From: Polynucleobacter sp. AP-Kolm-20A-A1
GTDB lineage: Bacteria > Pseudomonadota > Gammaproteobacteria > Burkholderiales > Burkholderiaceae
DNA length: 64,000 nt
NCBI RefSeq assembly: GCF_018688315.1
Contig: NZ_CP061315.1
Coordinates: forward strand, 620,001 to 684,000
Direction: 5' to 3'
In this document: one piece after another, positions 7,932 to 16,644 of the stretch
Numbering within the stretch: the stretch's first letter is position 1
Layout: each line of letters opens with the position of its first letter
The notes under the pieces: model-generated
Seen by the model: the letters and a program-made list of their open reading frames with translations, nothing else
The model's database searches: none
What the model was told of the DNA's origin: nothing
Translations under genes and position numbers: made by a program

Positions 7932-9323
7932 TTACACCTGAACTGGCGGATGCGTCTTCTCATAGCGCTCCGCCGTTCTTCTAAAAAGATAGAGCAGTAA
8001 GCATGCAGCCAATCCAAGGCTGATGCTGTTACCAGCCCAAAATCCGTTAGCGCCTTGTAAAAACGATGGTGTATTGCCAAATACGTTAAAGCCTAAGAGG
8101 TAGCCGCCGCCTAATCCCACACCCCAAAGGGATCCCGCATAAATCAGCATAGGCCAAAAGGCAATGCGATAGGCGCGCAGAATAAATGCGGCCGTTACTT
8201 GTAAGGCATCAAAGACTTGATAGAAGGCAATAAATAAAAATAAAGGTACCGCAAATACTTTTATCTCAGCAGGCGGGTCGTATAAATCTAGCAGTTCCAT
8301 TCTGAACAGCCATACGGCGATGCCAATCGTGATGCAGAGTGCAGTTGTAAAAAATACTGAAGACCAACCAATCTCTTCGGCGCGCTCAGGCTTGTTGGCG
8401 CCAATCGATTGGGATACCAAAGTCATGGTTGCAATTGAGAGTGATAGGGGAACCATGTAAATAACAGTGCCCATATTGGCAACAATTTGATGGCCCGCCA
8501 ATGCAGTAGTACCTAAGCGGGCAATAAATAAGGACATGAAGGTAAACGATGTCACTTCAATCAGATAACTAAAGCCAATTGGCGCACCAAGCTTTAACAA
8601 AGTCCAGATGCGATGCCAGTCGGGCAGACTAAATCGTGCAAAGATCTTAAATGGTCTGTAGAAGCGATCAAATACGACAAAGCCAAGAGTCATTAATAAC
8701 CAAGACCAGTTAATGATGACGGTAGCGACTGCGCAGCCAGGGCCGCCCATGGCTTCAATCCCAAAGCCGCCGTAAATAAAAAGTAGATTTAAGGGCAACT
8801 TGAGAGCAAGGCCAATCAGTTGTACAACGGTGATCACGGCGGGGCGTGAGACTGCATTGTGTAAAGCCATTAACACGCGCATTGCCATGCTAGCTGGCAA
8901 TCCAATTGCCAAGATATTGAGATAGAGCTTTGCTTTGCTTTCAATGTCGCCGCTCACTTGCGAGATCGCTAAAAGATGGTCGGCATTAAGCAAAATAAAG
9001 CAGCCCAGAATAGTTAAACCTAAGGCTAGCCAAGTCGCCTGCCGAACCTCTTCACCAATATCGCCGAAACGCTTAGCGCCAAAGAGTTGTCCAGCAATAG
9101 GTGCGAGCGCAGAGACAACTCCTGTTAAACCTACATAGATACTGATAAAGATGGCTGAAGCCATCGCAAGGGCTGCCAAGTCATCGGCAGAGTAGCGCGC
9201 TGTCATGGCTGTATCTAGTACACCAAAAGCAATGACGGCTAACTGGCCAATCAACAAAGGGCCAGCTAATTTCAGTAGAGAGGGGATATCCTCGCGGAGG
9301 CGCGATAACTTAAAGTGCAGCAC
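7932..9323 (-). CDS. MATE family multidrug/toxin efflux transporter
   Basis: A 463-residue inner-membrane transporter of about 12 hydrophobic helices. Two MatE repeats are recognisable: the N-terminal one starts LAGPLLIGQLAVIAFGVLDTAMTARYSADDLAALAMASAI and the second starts KLGAPIGFSYLIEVTSFTFMSLFIARLGTTALAGHQIVANM. The length matches NorM-like proteins, which export cationic drugs or metabolites in exchange for Na+ or H+. The substrate is unknown. It is 3 bases from the membrane glycosyltransferase-like gene on the same strand and is probably translated from the same message. Confidence 0.92.
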   Translation of the reverse strand: MLHFKLSRLREDIPSLLKLAGPLLIGQLAVIAFGVLDTAMTARYSADDLAALAMASAIFISIYVGLTGVVSALAPIAGQLFGAKRFGDIGEEVRQATWLALGLTILGCFILLNADHLLAISQVSGDIESKAKLYLNILAIGLPASMAMRVLMALHNAVSRPAVITVVQLIGLALKLPLNLLFIYGGFGIEAMGGPGCAVATVIINWSWLLMTLGFVVFDRFYRPFKIFARFSLPDWHRIWTLLKLGAPIGFSYLIEVTSFTFMSLFIARLGTTALAGHQIVANMGTVIYMVPLSLSIATMTLVSQSIGANKPERAEEIGWSSVFFTTALCITIGIAVWLFRMELLDLYDPPAEIKVFAVPLFLFIAFYQVFDALQVTAAFILRAYRIAFWPMLIYAGSLWGVGLGGGYLLGFNVFGNTPSFLQGANGFWAGNSISLGLAACLLLYLFRRTAERYEKTHPPVQV

Positions 9324-9326
9324 GTT

Positions 9327-11045
9327 TTACTCTGGAATAACTTCGTAGAGGCGTAAGCGTTCGTCGCGGTCAGCAGCGCGGCGATCTTCCCACAGCAAGC
9401 TGAGTTTTTTGTTATTGAGTTGGGCGTAAGCCTTTGCCTCTGACTGGCTATGGGTCAACATCCATGGGCAATTAGTATCGTCACGCAAATTCAATTTCGT
9501 GAAGTAACTAAAAGAGGCGAGTTGCGCAAAGCCAATATTGCTCGTATCAATGCAGCCGCCTCCTGAGGGGACTACTTGTACTAGTCGCGCCGATACCAGG
9601 CGATAGGTTTTGGCGTAGTTAATTGTGGGCAGCCATAAGGTCATCAAAAGAACCCACATCAATGTCGTGCCAGACGCAGAGATAATGAGGCAGCGCCAGA
9701 TTTCTTTCGGGGCACGAGAAGTTCGCCAGCGCACTACAGATATCCATACACCAGTAATAGCAAGCGCCACCACAAAAGCTAAGAGATTAAATTGACTCTC
9801 AAACCCTGGTAGTAGACGCGCAATATTAGCGGCAGTGGTTTCTGGGTAGCCAGTAACTTTTGCCAGCCAAATAATCCAAATAGCTAGAGCAATCAGCGTG
9901 AAGCTAAACATCGCAAACCAGTCAATGAAGCTAATGACGCTACGCTTGAGAACAGGTAAGCTAAAGGCGGCAATAATGGAAAGGCTTGGAATCAAGATTA
10001 ACAAATCATGTTCGTTAGCTTCGCTACGGAATAAAACGTAAATCAAGCTGCCAATAAATAAACTCAGGGGAATGCAAAGGTGGGGAGCTCGCCAAGTGCC
10101 GGATGCCTTAGTGCGACCCCAGTGTGCCAAGGAAACGATTGCTAGGGGCCATACAGGCCATGCGTAAGCCCAAAAGTTAACGCTTAAAAAGCCCAGCGAT
10201 TCAACAGAAGGTGTCGCTCGCATTTCGGGCATATTGCGCCAACCTTCTTGTGCAATATGACGCCAGTGGGGAGAAAGATCGGCTAGATACCAAATGATCG
10301 GCCAAATTGCAAAACCAATTAAACCGAGAACAGTGCTGGTAAGTGTCCAGCGAAAGCGTAACTTGGCATTGCTAGCGATCACTGCGATGATGGTTGATGT
10401 GACAACGATTAAGCTGAGTGTGAGATTGCTCGAGAGGGCAACGATCGCAATACCAAGTCCGGTCCATAAACCACCTTGCCAAGGTTTATCCAATCCTCGT
10501 ACTGTGCTGTACAACACAATGCTGATGCCCATCAATTGCGCCATCATTGGCGTAGTTTCATGAGCGCGTTGAGCAAGACCTACGCAGGCCAGGAAGATAA
10601 GCAATGCACCATCTGCCAGCGTCATGCCGTAACTCTTCATGTCGGGCTGTCCGCCAACTGCGAGTGCCATTGGTTGCACTTCGCGACGACGACCTAACAA
10701 ATAGGTTGCGTACCAGATTGCCAGCGCCGCAGAGAAAAAGCAGATGGCCGAATAAAGGCGAGCAGCGTTTGCAGCTCCAATGAAGGGGCCAAACCATTCG
10801 ATGAGTGTGGCGCCAATCCAATAAGGGAGTGGTGTGCCCAAAGAGATATCACGGCCAGCTAAGTGTGGAACGACCCAGTCAAGCGAGTTACCCCGAAATA
10901 AAGTCCACATGCCGCCAAACCCAATCGCATCTTCATTCTTCCAAGGATCGCGGAAGAATAGACCGGCAAGACCATAGATCAAAGTCAGCGCAAAAATGAT
11001 GATGCGCGGAATTGATTTAGTAGCGGCAGCGGTAAGTTTGACCAT
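9327..11045 (-). CDS. ArnT/PMT-like polytopic membrane protein (glycosyltransferase family 39-type)
   Basis: A 572-residue membrane protein with roughly 12 hydrophobic helices. I placed the start at the ATG at 11045; the longer TTG start would lie within the rpmE2 terminator hairpin. The first periplasmic loop reads FFRDPWKNEDAIGFGGMW, close to the DPWxxDE-like loop that carries the catalytic acidic residues in ArnT/PMT (GT-C) glycosyltransferases. Such enzymes move sugars from polyprenyl phosphate carriers to lipid A, proteins or glycans in the periplasm. No partner sugar-synthesis genes are nearby, so the acceptor is unknown. Confidence 0.78.
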   Translation of the reverse strand: MVKLTAAATKSIPRIIIFALTLIYGLAGLFFRDPWKNEDAIGFGGMWTLFRGNSLDWVVPHLAGRDISLGTPLPYWIGATLIEWFGPFIGAANAARLYSAICFFSAALAIWYATYLLGRRREVQPMALAVGGQPDMKSYGMTLADGALLIFLACVGLAQRAHETTPMMAQLMGISIVLYSTVRGLDKPWQGGLWTGLGIAIVALSSNLTLSLIVVTSTIIAVIASNAKLRFRWTLTSTVLGLIGFAIWPIIWYLADLSPHWRHIAQEGWRNMPEMRATPSVESLGFLSVNFWAYAWPVWPLAIVSLAHWGRTKASGTWRAPHLCIPLSLFIGSLIYVLFRSEANEHDLLILIPSLSIIAAFSLPVLKRSVISFIDWFAMFSFTLIALAIWIIWLAKVTGYPETTAANIARLLPGFESQFNLLAFVVALAITGVWISVVRWRTSRAPKEIWRCLIISASGTTLMWVLLMTLWLPTINYAKTYRLVSARLVQVVPSGGGCIDTSNIGFAQLASFSYFTKLNLRDDTNCPWMLTHSQSEAKAYAQLNNKKLSLLWEDRRAADRDERLRLYEVIPE

Positions 11046-11065
11046 GTATGGAGTTAAAAATAAAA

Positions 11066-11085
11066 AAGGCAGCAAACGCTGCCTT
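11066..11085 (-). terminator. Rho-independent terminator of rpmE2
   Basis: An 8-bp perfect stem (AAGGCAGC/GCTGCCTT) with a 4-base loop. Read on the minus strand it is followed by TTTTTT at 11062-11067, partly within the stem. It lies 50 bases after the rpmE2 stop and directly before the next minus-strand gene. Confidence 0.85.
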
Positions 11086-11134
11086 AATTATCTCGCAGAG
11101 CAGGTATTTAACATACCCCGCGAATAGAAGTGGT

Positions 11135-11482
11135 TTAAGCCTTCTTCTTAGCTGGCTTTTCAGCAGCTTTAGCTTCTGCAGCAGCAGCTTTTTTCTCGGC
11201 TGTTTTAGCAGCGCCATCACCAGTAGCTTTAGCAACAGCTTTGCTACCGAATTTCTGACGGAATTTCTCAACACGACCAGCGGTATCCATAATTTTCTGG
11301 GTGCCAGTGTAGAAAGGGTGTGATTCAGATGAAGTCTCGATCTTGGCTAATGGATATTCATTGCCATCTTCCCACTTGATTGTCTCTTTAGTAGACATTG
11401 TGGAGCGAGTCTTGAAGCTGAAGTTATTAGAAACGTCTACGAAGACGATTTCACGATATTCGGGGTGAATGCCAGGTTTCAT
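11135..11482 (-). CDS. rpmE2: 50S ribosomal protein L31 type B, with extended tail
   Basis: A protein of 115 residues that begins [18 protein letters not shown], the start typical of type B L31, and lacks the CxxC zinc ligands of type A. The core ends near residue 82 ([12 protein letters not shown]). About 30 residues follow that are almost entirely Ala, Lys and Glu; type B proteins are usually near 85-90 residues, so this is an added tail. L31 bridges the two ribosomal subunits; the zinc-free type often replaces the zinc form when zinc is scarce. It is followed by a terminator and by an independent gene. Confidence 0.95.
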   Translation of the reverse strand: MKPGIHPEYREIVFVDVSNNFSFKTRSTMSTKETIKWEDGNEYPLAKIETSSESHPFYTGTQKIMDTAGRVEKFRQKFGSKAVAKATGDGAAKTAEKKAAAAEAKAAEKPAKKKA

Positions 11483-11617
11483 TATGAGTCCTATGAGCGG
11501 GTAGCCGTTTGAGCCAAATTGGCTTAAATACTTTCCCAGGTTTTAAAAGCAAGTTAATGGTGCAACAAAGGCGAAATTATGCCATGAAATCAACAACAAA
11601 GCGCTGTTTAGGTATGC

Positions 11618-11642
11618 AAAAGGGGCCAAAACAGCCCCTTTT
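11618..11642 (-). terminator. Terminator downstream of rho
   Basis: A 9-bp perfect stem, AAAAGGGGC/GCCCCTTTT, with a 7-base loop, 32 bases after the rho stop. On the minus strand the right arm ends in TTTT. The symmetry means it could also act on the plus strand. Confidence 0.85.
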
Positions 11643-11673
11643 TGCCTTTAAATAGCCCCTGAGGGTATCTAAC

Positions 11674-12936
11674 CTAGCCTCCGCGACGCATTAAGTCGAA
11701 GAATTCGCCATTGTTTTTGGTGGATTTGAGCTTATCAACGATGAAGTTCATCGCCTCAATATCGTCCATATCCGCCAGCAATTTACGCAATACCCAGATC
11801 TTCTGGAGGTTTTCAGCTTTAACCAGCAATTCTTCACGGCGGGTGCCGGACTTATTGAGGTTAATAGATGGGTAAACACGACGCTCAGCCAAGCGGCGCT
11901 CAAGGTGAACTTCCATGTTGCCGGTGCCTTTGAATTCCTCATAGATGAGGTCATCCATACGGCTACCAGTCTCAATCAAGGCAGTGGCGATGATGGTGAG
12001 TGATCCACCTTCTTCAATATTGCGAGCTGCACCGAAGAAGCGCTTAGGGCGTTGCAAAGCATTTGCGTCCACACCACCAGAGAGTACTTTGCCTGATGAA
12101 GGAACAACGGTATTGTATGCACGGGCAAGACGAGTGATCGAGTCAAGCAAGATGATCACATCTTTACCCATCTCTACTAAACGCTTTGCTTTTTCAATCA
12201 CCATCTCAGCAACTTGAACGTGACGCACAGCTGGCTCATCAAAAGTAGAGGCAACAACTTCACCGCGAACGGAACGCTGCATTTCGGTAACCTCTTCAGG
12301 GCGCTCATCAACTAGCAACACGATGAGGATAGCTTCGGGATTGTTTGCAGCGATTGCATGTGCAATGTGCTGCATCATCACGGTCTTGCCGGATTTTGGT
12401 GAGGCAACAATCAAACCACGTTGGCCATAACCAATAGGGGAGATCATGTCGATGATTCGGCCAGTAAGGTTCTCTTCGGCCTTGATATCGCGCTCTAAGC
12501 TAATTACACGGTTTGGGTGTAACGGCGTTAAGTTTTCGAACATGATGCGGTTCTTGAGAGCTTCTGGAGCCAAACCGTTGATCTTATCTACCTTTACCAA
12601 TGCAAAGTAACGTTCGCCATCTTTAGGGGTGCGTACTTCACCTTCAACGCTGTCACCAGTGTGTAAGTTAAAGCGGCGTATCTGCGCAGGAGAGATATAA
12701 ATATCATCAGGCGAAGCCATATAAGAGGCTTCAGGGGAGCGCAAGAAACCAAAGCCGTCAGGCAATACTTCCAAAGTGCCGTCGCCGAAAACTGTTTCGC
12801 CAGCTTTCGCACGTTTTTTCAAAATAGCAAACATCAATTCTTGTTTGCGCATCCGTTGAGTGTTTTCAATCTCCAAGCTAGCTGCCATTTCGAGCAGAGC
12901 GGATACGTGGAGGCCTTTGAGTTCAGTTAATTGCAT
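11674..12936 (-). CDS. rho: Transcription termination factor Rho
   Basis: A 420-residue RNA-dependent ATPase that acts as a hexameric ring to end transcription. In order: a Rho N-terminal domain (about residues 5-43), a cold-shock-like RNA-binding domain (about 50-120, with [18 protein letters not shown]), and the ATPase with Walker [10 protein letters not shown] (about 180), the R-loop/Q-loop region [21 protein letters not shown], Walker [17 protein letters not shown] and the arginine finger region. The length equals that of E. coli Rho (419). A 190-base leader precedes it, in line with the autogenous control known for rho. It is followed by its own terminator. Confidence 0.98.
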   Translation of the reverse strand: MQLTELKGLHVSALLEMAASLEIENTQRMRKQELMFAILKKRAKAGETVFGDGTLEVLPDGFGFLRSPEASYMASPDDIYISPAQIRRFNLHTGDSVEGEVRTPKDGERYFALVKVDKINGLAPEALKNRIMFENLTPLHPNRVISLERDIKAEENLTGRIIDMISPIGYGQRGLIVASPKSGKTVMMQHIAHAIAANNPEAILIVLLVDERPEEVTEMQRSVRGEVVASTFDEPAVRHVQVAEMVIEKAKRLVEMGKDVIILLDSITRLARAYNTVVPSSGKVLSGGVDANALQRPKRFFGAARNIEEGGSLTIIATALIETGSRMDDLIYEEFKGTGNMEVHLERRLAERRVYPSINLNKSGTRREELLVKAENLQKIWVLRKLLADMDDIEAMNFIVDKLKSTKNNGEFFDLMRRGG

Positions 12937-13130
12937 GTGGTTCTCGGGTGTTGGTAAAGATAAAAATGAATAAAGGGAATTTGTTTTGAGGTATCGCTGC
13001 GCTGATTGAAATCACGCAGGTATGGAAAACAGAATTTTGGATATTTGCTAAAAGAAGGGGGAGGTAAATTGCTGGGAATTGGCGCTGTCTTTGATGAAAT
13101 CCTAAGAGCGCTGAACTGCTGTTAAATGCA

Positions 13131-13158
13131 ATACTACACTAAAAAACGGGTCTGACAA
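13131..13158 (-). promoter_or_regulatory. Candidate rho promoter
   Basis: On the minus strand TTGTCA (13158-13153) and TAGTAT (13136-13131) are separated by 16 bases. Transcription would start near 13124, giving rho a leader of about 190 bases. The interval 12937-13216 holds this promoter, the leader and the trxA terminator, and no gene. Confidence 0.5.
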
Positions 13159-13177
13159 GTACGATAAATCAGTAAAA

Positions 13178-13206
13178 ACCACAGGCTCAGCTGGTGAACC
13201 TGTGGT
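13178..13206 (-). terminator. Terminator of trxA
   Basis: A perfect 8-bp stem (ACCACAGG/CCTGTGGT) with a 13-base loop. On the minus strand it is followed by TTTTT. It starts 11 bases after the trxA stop and separates trxA from rho. Confidence 0.85.
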
Positions 13207-13216
13207 CTGAGACTAT

Positions 13217-13543
13217 TTACAGATGACTATCAATAAAGGCGGTCAACTGAGATTTGGCCAAAGCGCCTACTTTTTGAGCAGCCACGGTGCCATTTTTAAA
13301 GAGGATCAAGGTAGGAATGCCGCGAATATTGAACTGGGCAGGTACGCCTTGGTTCTCATCCACGTTCATTTTTGCGATCTGTAACTTGTCGCCATATTCA
13401 CCAGCGAGCTCTTCCAGGATCGGACCAATCATTTTGCAAGGACCGCACCACTCAGCCCAGAAGTCGAGCAGAACAGGTTTATCGGACTTGAGGACGTCTT
13501 GTTCGAAAGAGGCGTCAGTTACATATTTAATGCCGGCACTCAT
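13217..13543 (-). CDS. trxA: Thioredoxin
   Basis: A 108-residue cytoplasmic thioredoxin, the normal length, that reduces protein disulfides and is itself reduced by thioredoxin reductase. The active site WAEWCGPCK is at Cys33/Cys36 or thereabouts, the buried Asp lies in [10 protein letters not shown], and the cis-proline is in [16 protein letters not shown] lies 7-12 bases before the ATG. The trxA-rho order on one strand is common in proteobacteria; here a terminator lies between the two, so rho mainly has its own promoter. Confidence 0.98.
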   Translation of the reverse strand: MSAGIKYVTDASFEQDVLKSDKPVLLDFWAEWCGPCKMIGPILEELAGEYGDKLQIAKMNVDENQGVPAQFNIRGIPTLILFKNGTVAAQKVGALAKSQLTAFIDSHL

Positions 13544-13653
13544 GAAAATTCCTTATTTAGACTTATTTAGCGAGTTATTTAATTATGACGTTACAGCGCT
13601 TATATTAGCAATAAGCGGAATGTTCTGCTCAAAACAGATAAATTACTTGATTA

Positions 13654-16644
13654 ATGCCTCAGCCTTTCCCCACCATTTCTGACCAAAAGCAGCCACAAGC
13701 TTGGGTAATCACGCCTAATAGCCAAGCGCTTGCCCAATTGGCAAAAGGCATCTGGGATTGTGCAGTGCAAACCAATCAACGCCCTTTAGTAGTGCTTAGC
13801 ACTGCTGGACCGCTCATTGGGGTGCGGGCGGCTTTAGAGCAAAACCGACCAAAAGAGCTGCCAAGTAATATTGCCTTCTTACCTCAAGTTATTAGTTTCA
13901 CGGATTGGCTAGAGGCTGCACCAGGCGCATGGAAATTTCCCAAGAAACAAAGCGATCTTGAGAGATGGTTATCGGTCTATATCAATCTTCGTAAACATCC
14001 CAAACTCAAAACTTGGTTTAAAGCAGAGAGTGACTCAGGTGCATGGGGTCTAGCTAAATCCGTCATCGATGCCTGCGATATTTTGTCTGAAGCCATCATT
14101 CCGCAATTGCATGATCAGTTAAATCTATTAATTGAGAGTGGTGCGCTTGATGCAGAATCGTGGACCAAAAAATTAGAAGAGATCTTAGAGAAGACAATCG
14201 CACAAGCGTATCCGGATCTTTCTCGAAAAGTCGTTGATCAAGAGTCGGAAGTCTTGCTTACATTCTGGCGTTACTTAAGTGGCGCAGGTGATGCGGTCTT
14301 TCGTAAGCAATTTGCTATGGCGGCACATTTGGCATTGGCAAAATCCTCTCAGAGCCAAGTAAGACCCTTCATTTGGGTTCAAACGGCAGACCCTAGGCCA
14401 ATTGACCGCGAGGTGATAAGTAAGTACTTAAACGAATACGCTCAATACGCTCCTGTTATAGAGGTCGCATTAGATTGGCGGTCTGTTGCCTTATGGTCCG
14501 AAGCGCTTGCAGGAGAGAGTTCTACTGGCGACCTAATAGAGTTAAGTGCTGACCAAGAGCAGCAATTACATGCCAACATCAAAGCGGCACCTTATCAAGA
14601 TTGGCATTTGATATCTGCAAGACGTTTTGAGGAATTAGCGTGGGCTGCAACTAAATCGATTGAGACGCATCTCGTAGCAGGCAAGAAAAACATTGCATTG
14701 GTTGCACAAGATCGCTTAGCTGCAAGACGGGCGCGAGCATTGTTAGCGCGTTTGGGGCCAGCACTGAATATTCGCGATGAAACCGGTTGGAAGTTAGACA
14801 CCACTCGGGCGGCAGCAGCGCTCAATAGCTGGTTGGAGTTAATTCGAGCTCCAAAGGAGGGGCCGACAGCGAGTGCTTTATTGGAGTTCTTGCAAAACCC
14901 TTACATTGATATTCCTGCTTGTATTGAAAAATCTCCGCAGGCCTGTATTGGTCTGGTAGCTCAACTTGAAGATATTTTGATTGCTAGTCAAGCAAAGTCT
15001 GGCTGGGAAACGTTTTATATGGCCATTGAGCGAGCCAATGCATATGCCGCCAATCATGCGGGCGCTCCGAACGAAGCTTTATTAAAACTATTGCAGTTTG
15101 TCAGGGGGAGGCACCATGCCTGGCAAGAGATTGGTCTCAATTGCACAAATGCTTACGCGCTTCTTCAAAAGAACTTGCAAGATACCGGCATGGCCCAGGC
15201 TCTGGAAAAGGATGCTGCTGGCAAACAATTACTCGAAGTAATGAACGCCTTTGATTTACAGGCTACCGATTACCAGGGCACTGCAATGCGCTTGCCCGAG
15301 TGGATTAGTTTGATTAAGTCAACAATGGAAGAGGCTTCTTATGAGGAGGCTGGTAAAGAGGCGCAAGCAAATTTGAGCATCTTGCCTTTGAGTTCCACTC
15401 GTTTAAGAAATTTTGATGCGGTAGTGGTAGTGGGTTGTGATGAACAACAATTGCCTGCATTTTCTGAGCCGCCATTATTTTTCTCAGATGCACTAAATCG
15501 TTTGCTCAAATCATCGACGATAACTGCACAATATATTCAGCAGGCGCGAGATTTGTCGCAGCTATTAATTTCTTGTCCTAGCGTAGATTTACTATGGCAG
15601 AGTAAAAGCAGGAGTGGTGAGCCGCTCAGGCCATCAGCTTGGATTCAGCGCCTTCAGGCCCAATTGCCACAATGGAAGGCAGAAGTTTCTCAGCCTGAAA
15701 TGTCTATAGGTAAGGCTAAGCCACTGGAGCAGTCAGTGACTGTCTTGGACGAGGATTTGCCATTGCCGCTGTCGATGAGCCCGAGTGCTTATAAGGCATT
15801 GAGAGACTGCCCATATAAATATTATGTGCGCAGTTTATTGGGGCTCCGAGAGGCAAAAGAATTTGAAGATGGGTTTGATGCCTCTTTAGCAGGGCAATCT
15901 TTACATGCTTTGTTGCGTAACTTTTACCAAGCACTAAAGACCGAAGAGCTCAAACCGGATTCACCAATTATTCACAATACGCAAGCTCGTCGCGTGTGGA
16001 TGGAGCAACAACTATCCGCTGTTTCTGAAAAAGAATTTAAGCGCATGATTGAAGGTGATGGCAGGGTGCTTGGCACTTTACGGGACTGGCAAAAACAAAT
16101 TCCGAGTTTTGTGGATTGGCAGCTCCAACGAGAGGCCGATGGATGGCGCTATCAAAATGCCGAGCAAAAGGTAGGGTTTGATTTACATTTTGTGGGGCCT
16201 AATGGCGAGGACCGTGTGATCCGAATCGAAGGGCGCGCAGATCGTTTTGATATCAACACCAACACTGACAATCAAGCAGAGGTGATTGATTACAAAAATC
16301 AGTCAATGACTAAGATTAAAAAGCGTGCCGAACATCTGCTGGATGACCCGCAGTTACTTATCTACGCTAGAGCCGCTAATGAAAGTCCGATAGGCGCCCA
16401 TCTGCAAGGTCGCCAGGTCAATCAGGCGCAATGGGTTTCTCTCAAAGTAGATATTAAGAGAGATAAGAAGCTCCAAAGATCACTGGAAGTAGAGGACGTC
16501 TCAGCATTAATGCCGCAAATGAACCAACAAATGACCGAGGACATACAAAAACTATGGTCCGGAAAAGAGTTGAGCGCTTTTGCGCCTGATGGTGTTTGCC
16601 AATACTGCGAGGCAAGAGGTATTTGCAGAAAGGGGATGTGGTGA
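13654..16644 (+). CDS. addB: AddB-like PD-(D/E)XK nuclease subunit of the double-strand-break repair helicase-nuclease
   Basis: A protein of 996 residues. The C-terminal nuclease domain contains GRADRFD (about residue 859) and EVIDYKN (about 876), the catalytic PD-(D/E)XK core. Four cysteines match the iron-sulfur staple of AddB-type nucleases: one in RDCPYKYY (about residue 718) and Cys982, Cys985 and Cys991 in CQYCEARGIC (Cx2Cx5C). The N-terminal two-thirds looks like a degenerate helicase with no Walker A, as expected for AddB. With AddA it resects broken DNA ends for RecA loading, doing the work of RecBCD. It overlaps the next gene by four bases (GTGA). Confidence 0.92.
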   Translation: MPQPFPTISDQKQPQAWVITPNSQALAQLAKGIWDCAVQTNQRPLVVLSTAGPLIGVRAALEQNRPKELPSNIAFLPQVISFTDWLEAAPGAWKFPKKQSDLERWLSVYINLRKHPKLKTWFKAESDSGAWGLAKSVIDACDILSEAIIPQLHDQLNLLIESGALDAESWTKKLEEILEKTIAQAYPDLSRKVVDQESEVLLTFWRYLSGAGDAVFRKQFAMAAHLALAKSSQSQVRPFIWVQTADPRPIDREVISKYLNEYAQYAPVIEVALDWRSVALWSEALAGESSTGDLIELSADQEQQLHANIKAAPYQDWHLISARRFEELAWAATKSIETHLVAGKKNIALVAQDRLAARRARALLARLGPALNIRDETGWKLDTTRAAAALNSWLELIRAPKEGPTASALLEFLQNPYIDIPACIEKSPQACIGLVAQLEDILIASQAKSGWETFYMAIERANAYAANHAGAPNEALLKLLQFVRGRHHAWQEIGLNCTNAYALLQKNLQDTGMAQALEKDAAGKQLLEVMNAFDLQATDYQGTAMRLPEWISLIKSTMEEASYEEAGKEAQANLSILPLSSTRLRNFDAVVVVGCDEQQLPAFSEPPLFFSDALNRLLKSSTITAQYIQQARDLSQLLISCPSVDLLWQSKSRSGEPLRPSAWIQRLQAQLPQWKAEVSQPEMSIGKAKPLEQSVTVLDEDLPLPLSMSPSAYKALRDCPYKYYVRSLLGLREAKEFEDGFDASLAGQSLHALLRNFYQALKTEELKPDSPIIHNTQARRVWMEQQLSAVSEKEFKRMIEGDGRVLGTLRDWQKQIPSFVDWQLQREADGWRYQNAEQKVGFDLHFVGPNGEDRVIRIEGRADRFDINTNTDNQAEVIDYKNQSMTKIKKRAEHLLDDPQLLIYARAANESPIGAHLQGRQVNQAQWVSLKVDIKRDKKLQRSLEVEDVSALMPQMNQQMTEDIQKLWSGKELSAFAPDGVCQYCEARGICRKGMW

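Noticed and set aside
11046..11075. TTG start that would lengthen the ArnT-like protein
   Set aside because: It lies inside the rpmE2 terminator hairpin; the ATG at 11045 gives a normal membrane start.
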